A DNA stretch of 5,571 bases. Source: Bacteroidales bacterium. GTDB taxonomy: Bacteria > Bacteroidota > Bacteroidia > Bacteroidales > 4484-276. Positions 1-5,571 of this stretch are shown piece by piece. Within the stretch, counting starts at the first letter, position 1, and each line of letters opens with the position of its first letter. The position numbers were made by a program, and so were the translations under genes. The DNA lies in assembly GCA_018400545.1 (NCBI GenBank), contig JAGYLT010000172.1:1-5571 (forward strand), read 5' to 3'. The notes under the pieces were generated by a model. That model did no database searches. It had not been told where the DNA came from and saw only the letters and a program-made list of their open reading frames with translations.

Positions 1-1082
1 TTTGTTCCCGACATTTCATCTGAATCAAGTATTTGGGAGCCGTTGGAATTGTAGATATAGACGTTATAATCCGTGCCCTGGGATGGATCCCAGGTGCAGG
101 CTACTCTGAAGGTTGTGGAGTCCTGAAGGGTAATCCCGTTTAATTCGTCATTCCCTGACCAGTTGTGCCAGTTGTCGTTGTCCCCGTCCGAAAAGGTGCC
201 CTGCCAGTTCAGTTGCTTGCTGTTTCCGGATGATACAAAAACCAGAATTCCTGCATCGGCAGCATCATTTGTTGCCGTGCAAATTGAATTGTCATCATCG
301 TACCAGCTTAGCCCCCGGTACCCCAGCGACATATTGATGATATCAACACCGTCGTCCACAGCATCGTTAATGGCATTCACACATTGCGAGGAAGTTACTA
401 CTTTATAAAGAAAATATTCGGCCAGGGGTGCATGATCGAATACCGTTTCGGTAACAGCCACCCCATGGCCGGAGCCATTGAGCACCCCGGAACCGGAATA
501 ATCGGTGGAGTCGTACTCGGCGGGAGCCCTGCCATTTGCGATTGCATTCTGCATACCATTAAAACCGACGTCAATAATGGCAATCCTGATCCCTTCGCCA
601 CCGGGCGCATCGCCTGTGCTGTAGGTTACAGAGTTATGCAATTGCGGTGTAGGGCCCTCGTTCAAAGGTTCGGCATTGAACTCCTGGTAAAGCACATAAC
701 CTTCAGGAAGTTGTTCCGCAAGTAGAATCAATTTTCCGGGTTCAATAAAAATACTGGTTTGCCCGGCATCTTCCCGGTAAACTTCGATATTATTCCTGGC
801 AAGTACTTCCGCTGGCGAATTCCTGATGTTTCGCGGATGCATAACGAGCGCGCTGATCTTTCCATCCCGCCGCTCGATGATATCATAGCGGTGGATGATG
901 GATTGGACTTTTTCTATCGAATCAGCCCTGGCAGCCTGCGAAAGTTCGTACAAACGTACCTGCATCGGCAAATCAGTTGGGCGTGGCGGAAGGTCCTCAA
1001 CCGGTATTTCCACTTGCTGCGCATATATGGTTGCGGTCAGCAAAATTAAAAACAGAAAAGGCAGGCGTAGAAAATGTTTCAT
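1..1082 (-). CDS. Secreted subtilisin-like (S8 family) serine peptidase, C-terminus beyond window edge
   Basis: The minus strand is open from an ATG at 1082-1080 to the left edge: 360 codons with no stop, so the gene is cut by the window. Residues 1-21 form a signal peptide (basic MKHFLR start, hydrophobic core, likely cleavage after IYA, before QQVE), which implies export. Residues about 22-160 look like a propeptide. The S8 fold follows: catalytic Asp171 in IAIIDVGFNG, catalytic His206 in GSGHGVAV, the DIINMSLG strand (247-254), and oxyanion-hole Asn287 in VFVSSGN. Asp-His spacing is 35 and His-Asn is 81, close to subtilisin. Asp sits in DVG rather than the usual D(S/T)G. No GTS(M/A)A serine box appears in the 73 residues after Asn287. 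Instead there is beta-rich sequence (TWDPSQGTDYNVYIYN), which suggests an inserted domain before the serine. Activity is inferred because Ser lies off-window. Substrate unknown. It lies 89 bases downstream of the yhhQ-like gene on the same strand. Confidence 0.9.
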   Translation of the reverse strand, partial: MKHFLRLPFLFLILLTATIYAQQVEIPVEDLPPRPTDLPMQVRLYELSQAARADSIEKVQSIIHRYDIIERRDGKISALVMHPRNIRNSPAEVLARNNIEVYREDAGQTSIFIEPGKLILLAEQLPEGYVLYQEFNAEPLNEGPTPQLHNSVTYSTGDAPGGEGIRIAIIDVGFNGMQNAIANGRAPAEYDSTDYSGSGVLNGSGHGVAVTETVFDHAPLAEYFLYKVVTSSQCVNAINDAVDDGVDIINMSLGYRGLSWYDDDNSICTATNDAADAGILVFVSSGNSKQLNWQGTFSDGDNDNWHNWSGNDELNGITLQDSTTFRVACTWDPSQGTDYNVYIYNSNGSQILDSDEMSGT

Positions 1083-1133
1083 AGGCAAGGGTTTTGTGAT
1101 TATTTGATAAAAACAGCAGAACGTAAACCCTTG

Positions 1134-1152
1134 TTAACAAGACGCTTGTTAA
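1134..1152. repeat. 8-bp perfect inverted repeat between two minus-strand genes
   Basis: Arms TTAACAAG (1134-1141) and CTTGTTAA (1145-1152) are exact reverse complements around a 3-base spacer. The left arm overlaps a second palindrome, TTGTTAACAA (1131-1140). A near copy of the TTGTTAA core, CTGTTAA, lies at 1157-1163. The repeat sits 20-38 bases past the stop of the yhhQ-like gene and 52-70 bases before the peptidase start. It could be an operator for the peptidase or a weak hairpin trimming the yhhQ-like transcript. The stem is mostly A/T and no T-run follows on the minus strand, so a classical terminator is unlikely. The role is inference. Confidence 0.45.
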
Positions 1153-1171
1153 TTTACTGTTAAATAAATTC

Positions 1172-1861
1172 TTACATTTCCACTTCTGCCCCATGGCCTT
1201 TCAGCCCCAATCTTTTCCGGATGAACCAAATCAGCAGATAAATCACGGGGGTATCTGCAGCGGCAAAAAGCACCTTAAATAAAAAACCGTTGATCAGCAA
1301 TCCCCAGAAAAGGTTCCATTCGATAACCTCAAAACTGCACAGGAGAAAAAGCACGGTGAAAGTATCGATGAATTGTGACAGGAAAGTGGATGCATTGTTG
1401 CGGAACCAGAGATGCTTTCCTTTGGTGACCCGCTTCCAAAAATGAAAAATCTGCACATCAACAAATTGTGCCAGAAGATAAGCTGCCATCGAAGCTGCAA
1501 CAGCGATAAAGGTAAAACCAAACACTTTTCTGAATTCCTGGTCATCCACCGGTGACCATTCCGTTGCTTTTGCGTATGAGGAAACAATAATGATCAGCAG
1601 CATGAAAGCGCTGGCAAAAAGACCTGCCAGCACCACGCGGTTGGCGCGCTTCCGGCCATATACCTCCGAAATTATATCTGTAACCAAAAAAGTTACCGGG
1701 TAAGCGATGATGCCCACCGAAAGCTGAAACTCATAGAGCCCGAATGGATTCCAGGTAAAAAACTTTTGAAATATCAGGTTGCTGGTCACCAGCGATGCCA
1801 TAAACAATGCGGCCAGGATGAGATAAAGATTTTCGGCTGTTGCCTTGTAGCTTTTTTCCAT
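1172..1861 (-). CDS. yhhQ: Queuosine precursor transporter, YhhQ family (DUF165/VUT)
   Basis: A complete 229-residue integral membrane protein, close in length to E. coli YhhQ (about 220). Known members import the 7-deazaguanine precursors preQ0/preQ1 across the inner membrane for queuosine modification of tRNA wobble positions. About six hydrophobic segments can be seen (roughly residues 12-30, 46-64, 76-98, 114-136, 160-178, 185-213). Family-typical polar motifs are TDIISEVYGRKRA (61-73), with charged residues in a membrane-adjacent position, AQFVDVQIFHFWK (131-143) and RNNASTFLSQFIDT (154-167). The C-terminal tail is basic then acidic. The ATG at 1861-1859 gives a short cytoplasmic N-terminus (MEKSYKATAEN) and no other start fits better. 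It is divergent from the TonB receptor gene, with 268 bases between starts. The peptidase gene follows on the same strand, but no functional tie is evident. No queuosine biosynthesis gene is in the window. The family call is firm; the exact substrate (preQ0, preQ1 or queuine) cannot be read from the sequence. Confidence 0.9.
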   Translation of the reverse strand: MEKSYKATAENLYLILAALFMASLVTSNLIFQKFFTWNPFGLYEFQLSVGIIAYPVTFLVTDIISEVYGRKRANRVVLAGLFASAFMLLIIIVSSYAKATEWSPVDDQEFRKVFGFTFIAVAASMAAYLLAQFVDVQIFHFWKRVTKGKHLWFRNNASTFLSQFIDTFTVLFLLCSFEVIEWNLFWGLLINGFLFKVLFAAADTPVIYLLIWFIRKRLGLKGHGAEVEM

Positions 1862-2129
1862 GTTTCACAAACAATTTGGCGATGCTAAGGTTTTCAAATC
1901 AGGTAAACACCTGCATGAATTTTTAAAAACATAAGTATGAATTACCGCGTCTTTTAAAGCGTAACTGGTAACCCAAATCATTTAATAATACAGAAACAAA
2001 CAAAGTACTTACATAATTTAAGCTAATGTTAAGTTTTTCACAAATATCAAGAATATTTGCAACCATGCGTTAATCGTTCTGTCCCTTGACCGTGAAAACA
2101 AAATTTAGAAATCAAAAAACTCAAACTTC
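1862..2129. promoter_or_regulatory. Divergent AT-rich intergenic region containing promoters for both directions
   Basis: No gene was found here. The region separates the start of the yhhQ-like gene (minus) from the start of the TonB receptor gene (plus), so both promoters should lie in it. The Bacteroidota primary-sigma -7 consensus is TAnnTTTG. The nearest plus-strand candidates are AATATTTG (2052-2059, one fixed position off) and TAAGTTTT (2030-2037, last base off). Neither has a convincing TTTG at -33, so neither is assigned. A small inverted repeat, CAGGT-AAAC-ACCTG, lies at 1900-1913, 39-52 bases upstream of the yhhQ-like start. The bases before the receptor ATG are A-rich (AATCAAAAAACTCAAACTTC) with no Shine-Dalgarno sequence, which is usual for this phylum. 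No preQ1 riboswitch consensus was recognised upstream of the transporter. Confidence 0.5.
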
Positions 2130-4481
2130 ATGACCGTAAAAACACTTTCATTTCTCCTGTCTGCAATGCTTTTGTTCGTGCTCCCCACAAAAGCAGTTGA
2201 AGAACCTGAGATGAAAAAACTAAACATCAGTGGGCATATCGGCGACAGCCGGACCGGCGAAATGCTCATCGGGGCCACTGTTTACGTGGATCAACTCCAA
2301 ACCGGAACCGTTTCAAACCTTTATGGTTTTTATGCCTTAAGCCTTCCTTCGGGCACGTATAATCTTACATTTTCCTACATCGGATATAAAAGCGAGTCGC
2401 GGCAGGTAACTCTTGACCGAGACGTTACGCTCGATGTAGAATTGCAACCCACCGAACAACAACTGGAAGAAGTGGTGATCACAGGCGAAAAACTGGATAA
2501 AAATGTGAAGGCCGCCGAAATGAGCGTAGTGAAAATCCAGTCGAAAACCATAAAAGAAATCCCCGCTTTGTTCGGTGAAACGGACGTAATACGAGCCATC
2601 CAGCTACTTCCCGGCGTTAAACCCCTGGCGGAAGGCTCCACCGGATTCAGCGTGCGTGGCGGCAGCTCCGATCAGAATCTTGTACTGCTGGATGAAGCTT
2701 CGGTTTATAATGCCGGCCACTTGCTCGGGTTTTTCTCGGTATTTAACAATGATGCGGTTAAAGATGTAAAACTTTATAAAGGTGACATCCCGGCAGCTTA
2801 CGGCGGCAGGCTTAGCTCGCTGCTCGACGTGCGGATGAAAGACGGAAACCTGAAAAAGTTCTCCGGCACCGGCGGCGTGGGGCTGATCTCCAGCCGGCTT
2901 ACGCTTGAAGGCCCCATCATCAAAGACCAGACTTCCTTCATCGTTTCCGGGCGCCGGACCTATGCCGACCTCTTTATCCCGCTTTTCGGCAACGATGACC
3001 TGGACGGCAGCAAGCTGTTTTTCTGGGATTTCAACGCCAAAGTAAGCCATACCATCAACGACAACAACCGCATCTTTGCCTCGGCATATTTTGGCAGGGA
3101 TGTGTTTAAAAATGAATTTGCAGGAATGGATCTCGGAAACAATACAGTTACCCTGCGATGGAATCACCTGTTCTCCAAAAAGCTGTTTTCCAATTTTACG
3201 TTTCTCAGGTCCAGGTACGAATATGAACTGGGCACCCCGGAGGGTGAAGCCAACTCATTTGAATGGAAATCGAAGCTGGTGGATTATACCGGCAAGGCCG
3301 ATTTTACATGGTATCTCAACACGGAAAACACCATCAAATTTGGTGCAAGCATGATCCATCATACTTTTAATCCCGGCGAAGCACGCGGTACAGGTGAAGA
3401 AACATTTTTTAGCCAATATGTTATCCCCAAGAAATATGCCCTTGAGTCCGGAATCTATGTGAGCAACGAACAAAAAATCGGGCCGTTGCTTACCGTAAAA
3501 TATGGCTTACGCCTGTCGATGTTCAACAATATCGGCCCGGATACACTGTACAAATTCAACGAGAATTACGAGGCATTCGATTATGAGCCCATTTCTGATG
3601 GCGATATTTACAATACTTATATTAACCTGGAACCGCGGTTCGGATTCACCTACCTGCTCAACGAAGTTTCGTCAATCAAGGGTAGCTATTCACGAACCGC
3701 TCAATATATCCAACTGGCCCAAAACTCCACTGCAGGCACACCGTTAGACATCTGGTTTCCGTCGAGCCCCAATGTGGAACCGCAAATCTCCGACCAGGGC
3801 GCCATCGGCTATTTCAGGAATTTCAACGACAACATGTTCGAGGCCTCTGTGGAAGGCTATTACAAATACATGCGCAACGCCATCGACTTTAAAGACCATG
3901 CCGAATTGCTGCTGAACAAGGAAATTGAGGGCGAGCTGCGTTTTGGAACTGCACAATCCTACGGACTTGAGTTTATGGTTAGGAAACAGCGCGGAAACCT
4001 CACTGGCTGGGTAAGCTACACCCTTTCAAAAGCTACGCGGGAAATCGGGGAAATCAACGACGGGGAAGTTTACGATGCTCCCTACGACAAGCCCCACGAC
4101 GTAAGCGTGGTGCTGAATTACCAGTTCAGCAAACGGCTGGCGGGCGGATTGAACTGGGTTTATTCCACCGGACTGCCGGTAACTTTCCCGACCGGACGCG
4201 CAGTGTGGGGCAACAAAATCGTTCCGATCTATTCCGACCGCAACGACTACCGCATGCCCGATTACCACCGGCTGGATGTTTCGCTCACACTAAAACCCAA
4301 AGAAAAGCCCAACCGCAAATGGTACGGCGAGTGGAACCTCTCGGTTTACAATGCCTATGCCCGTAAAAATGCATGGGCCATCAATTTCCAGCAAGACCCA
4401 AACGACCCATATAAAACCTATGCGGAAATGACATATCTCTTTTCTATTATCCCAAGTATTTCCTATAACTTTAAATTTTAA
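2130..4481 (+). CDS. TonB-dependent outer-membrane receptor with N-terminal carboxypeptidase-regulatory-like domain
   Basis: A complete 783-residue outer-membrane active transporter powered by TonB-ExbBD. Residues 1-22 are a signal peptide (MTVKTLSFLLSAMLLFVLPTKA). Residues about 31-108 form a CarboxypepD_reg-like beta-sandwich (ISGHIGDSRTGEMLIGATVYV, then YGFYALSLPSGTYNLTFSYIGY), typical of Bacteroidota receptors. Next come the LEEVVITGE linker (112-120) and a plug domain (about 130-240) with GFSVRGGSSDQNLVLLDEA and AAYGGRLSSLLDVRMKDG. The remaining 540 or so residues are an aromatic-rich beta-barrel with the late motifs PYDKPHDVSVVLNY (651-664) and MPDYHRLDVSL (709-719). It ends in Phe (SYNFKF), as needed for barrel assembly. 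At 783 residues it is shorter than classic SusC (about 1000). There is no STN domain, and no sigma/anti-sigma pair is nearby, so ECF transcriptional signalling is unlikely. It is followed after 9 bases by the DUF4249 lipoprotein gene, evidently the same operon. The substrate is unknown. Confidence 0.95.
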   Translation: MTVKTLSFLLSAMLLFVLPTKAVEEPEMKKLNISGHIGDSRTGEMLIGATVYVDQLQTGTVSNLYGFYALSLPSGTYNLTFSYIGYKSESRQVTLDRDVTLDVELQPTEQQLEEVVITGEKLDKNVKAAEMSVVKIQSKTIKEIPALFGETDVIRAIQLLPGVKPLAEGSTGFSVRGGSSDQNLVLLDEASVYNAGHLLGFFSVFNNDAVKDVKLYKGDIPAAYGGRLSSLLDVRMKDGNLKKFSGTGGVGLISSRLTLEGPIIKDQTSFIVSGRRTYADLFIPLFGNDDLDGSKLFFWDFNAKVSHTINDNNRIFASAYFGRDVFKNEFAGMDLGNNTVTLRWNHLFSKKLFSNFTFLRSRYEYELGTPEGEANSFEWKSKLVDYTGKADFTWYLNTENTIKFGASMIHHTFNPGEARGTGEETFFSQYVIPKKYALESGIYVSNEQKIGPLLTVKYGLRLSMFNNIGPDTLYKFNENYEAFDYEPISDGDIYNTYINLEPRFGFTYLLNEVSSIKGSYSRTAQYIQLAQNSTAGTPLDIWFPSSPNVEPQISDQGAIGYFRNFNDNMFEASVEGYYKYMRNAIDFKDHAELLLNKEIEGELRFGTAQSYGLEFMVRKQRGNLTGWVSYTLSKATREIGEINDGEVYDAPYDKPHDVSVVLNYQFSKRLAGGLNWVYSTGLPVTFPTGRAVWGNKIVPIYSDRNDYRMPDYHRLDVSLTLKPKEKPNRKWYGEWNLSVYNAYARKNAWAINFQQDPNDPYKTYAEMTYLFSIIPSISYNFKF

Positions 4482-4490
4482 CAAGCTGCA

Positions 4491-5357
4491 ATGATGAAAA
4501 AGAAAGATCAACATATTTTAGGAATGATCATCCTCACCATGTTTGTATTTTCCTGCACAGAGCGGGTGGATATAAATGTGGATCAGCAAAAATTTGCCAG
4601 GCTGGTTGTTGAAGGCGAATTCTCCACAGATACCGCAGTGCATAAAGTTAGACTTGCCAAAACCGAAGATTACTTCAGCAACCTGGAACCCAGTCCGGTA
4701 TCCGATGCTCAGGTTACGATATTTAACGATGAAGAACTTTACGAGCTAACCGAAACTCCGCCAAATTCCGGTATATACCTCACGGCGCCTGATGTTTACG
4801 GAACCATTGGCAGGGATTATACCTTACGGATTCAGCTTGAAGAAGAAATTGGCGGCAATACTGAATACACCGCCACATCGCACATTTATCCCATTAACAA
4901 GCTGGATTCAATTGGACTGAAATACTATGACAACTGGAGCGATGAAGGATTCTGGGAGGTAAAATGCTATGTACTGGACCCTCCAACCGAGGATTATTAC
5001 ATGTTTCACATCTACAGAAACGGCGAACTGGTAAACGACACCATCGATCAGGTATTTGTAGTCGATGACATCCTTTACAACGGTAATTACACAAATGGAA
5101 TTGGCGTAGGATATTTCGACCAGTCGAGGGATAACGAAAGACTTGAACCCGGCGACAGGGTTACCTTGCGCGTGGCGAGGATAACCGAGGAATACACAGA
5201 TTTTTTATGGCAGTTGCAGGAGCAGGTAAGCTATCAATCACCACTTTTCAGCGGACCACCTGCTAACGTGGAAGGAAATATAAGCGGGGGTGCATTCGGA
5301 GCTTTCGGTGCCTATAGCAGCTCCTACGCATCAACATTCACCCCGCAGGTGCAATAG
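4491..5357 (+). CDS. DUF4249 family lipoprotein, partner of the upstream TonB receptor
   Basis: A 288-residue lipoprotein. The basic start (MMKKKDQ), hydrophobic stretch and lipobox VFSC give lipidation at Cys22. The following residues TERVD are partly acidic, as in Bacteroidota surface-export signals, but do not match one clearly. The body resembles DUF4249: LVVEGEFSTD near the N-terminus (38-47), a strand-rich VSDAQVTIFNDEE segment (70-82), GRDYTLRIQ (107-115), HIYPINKLDSIGL (131-143), and the characteristic C-terminal NVEGNISGGAFGAFGAYS (259-276). Family proteins are mostly beta-rich, of unknown function, and commonly encoded next to short TonB receptors. A role as surface substrate-binding lid or accessory to the receptor, like SusD, is inference. 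The gene begins 9 bases after the receptor stop with tandem ATG codons (4491 and 4494); the second could be the true start and would change nothing of substance. No Shine-Dalgarno sequence is present. A strong terminator follows 14 bases after the stop. Confidence 0.88.
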   Translation: MMKKKDQHILGMIILTMFVFSCTERVDINVDQQKFARLVVEGEFSTDTAVHKVRLAKTEDYFSNLEPSPVSDAQVTIFNDEELYELTETPPNSGIYLTAPDVYGTIGRDYTLRIQLEEEIGGNTEYTATSHIYPINKLDSIGLKYYDNWSDEGFWEVKCYVLDPPTEDYYMFHIYRNGELVNDTIDQVFVVDDILYNGNYTNGIGVGYFDQSRDNERLEPGDRVTLRVARITEEYTDFLWQLQEQVSYQSPLFSGPPANVEGNISGGAFGAFGAYSSSYASTFTPQVQ

Positions 5358-5371
5358 TATTTTTCTGATCA

Positions 5372-5410
5372 AAAAAAAATCTGATTCAAAAGCCGAATCA
5401 GATTTTTTTT
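5372..5410 (+). terminator. Intrinsic (rho-independent) terminator, likely bidirectional
   Basis: The left arm 5372-5387 (eight A then TCTGATTC) pairs perfectly with the right arm 5395-5410 (GAATCAGA then eight T). This gives a 16-bp stem with a 7-base loop AAAAGCC. The run of T on the 3' side and the A-run on the 5' side make it able to act in both directions. It lies 14 bases beyond the stop of the DUF4249 gene and ends the receptor/lipoprotein operon. The symmetrical A and T tracts would also suit a convergent gene arriving from the right. Confidence 0.92.
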
Positions 5411-5571
5411 GCCCCTCAAGATCACACCGCAAAGGATTTAGCATTATTGATTATTTAACGTTTGCAGATTCCACAAAAGGTGCAAAGTCAGGCTTAACCG
5501 AAGGAGGAAAGTATCAACACCTTTCTAACCTATATTTTTCATAAAATTGTCTTTCGAATTACCGCGTACTT
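5411..5571. other. Intergenic sequence beyond the terminator, no supportable gene
   Basis: These 161 bases contain short open stretches on both strands, none with a start, acceptable context and recognisable protein. A minus-strand stretch ending at a TAA at 5451-5453 reads like a protein tail (KPDFAPFVESANVK), but an in-frame TGA at 5514-5516 closes it after only 20 codons. An AGGAGG at 5502-5507 has no start codon at a usable distance. The final bases share the 12-mer GAATTACCGCGT (5556-5567) with the intergenic region at 1939-1950. The region may hold the promoter or the 3' end of the next gene. Nothing more can be said. Confidence 0.4.

Noticed and set aside
384..725. 113-codon plus-strand open frame at the left
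   Set aside because: It is antisense to the S8 peptidase, whose catalytic motifs are clear on the minus strand.
2086..2108. TTGAC followed by an AT-rich stretch resembling an enterobacterial sigma-70 promoter upstream of the receptor
   Set aside because: The Bacteroidota primary sigma factor uses a different consensus, and the element is too close to the start codon to fit well.
2604..3167. 187-codon minus-strand open frame inside the receptor gene
   Set aside because: It lies wholly within a well-supported plus-strand gene and its translation has no recognisable domain. It is a shadow frame of GC-richer codons.
5502..5507. AGGAGG Shine-Dalgarno-like sequence
   Set aside because: No ATG, GTG or TTG at a suitable distance downstream, and this phylum seldom uses such sites.
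5451..5513. Minus-strand 20-codon tail ending at TAA 5451-5453
   Set aside because: An in-frame TGA lies directly upstream and there is no start codon. It could be a decayed gene end, but this is too short to call a pseudogene.
5290..5544. 84-codon plus-strand open frame overlapping the end of the DUF4249 gene
   Set aside because: It begins inside the lipoprotein gene in another frame and reads through the terminator stem (giving a KKKSDSK stretch). No recognisable protein.

Overview
The window looks like a chromosomal segment from a Bacteroidota species, probably an environmental Bacteroidales or Cytophagales relative. Three things support this: a TonB-dependent receptor carrying an N-terminal carboxypeptidase-regulatory-like domain, a DUF4249-type lipoprotein directly behind it, and start sites that mostly lack Shine-Dalgarno sequences. 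No mobile element, CRISPR array, tRNA or rRNA was recognised. Species-level placement is not possible from this sequence.

Left half, minus strand. Reading leftward from about 1861 there are two genes. The first (1861 to 1172) is a complete YhhQ-family integral membrane protein, the predicted importer of queuosine precursors. After an 89-base gap that contains an 8-bp inverted repeat comes a secreted subtilisin-like (S8) serine peptidase. It starts at 1082 and runs off the left edge of the window. Its catalytic Asp and His and its oxyanion-hole Asn are visible. The catalytic Ser and the C-terminus are not.

Middle. Positions 1862-2129 are an AT-rich divergent intergenic region that must hold the promoters for both directions. 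No promoter could be assigned with confidence.

Right half, plus strand. A tight two-gene unit follows: a 783-aa TonB-dependent outer-membrane receptor (2130-4481), then after 9 bases a 288-aa DUF4249 lipoprotein (4491-5357). A perfect 16-bp-stem intrinsic terminator (5372-5410) closes the unit. The pair is best read as a SusC/SusD-like arrangement: an outer-membrane active transporter with a lipoprotein partner. The substrate cannot be told from the sequence. The last 160 bases hold no gene that can be defended.

The window is mostly ordinary Bacteroidota gene content. The points most worth a second look are the receptor/DUF4249 pair of unknown substrate, the insertion in the S8 peptidase catalytic domain, and the inverted repeat between the two minus-strand genes.
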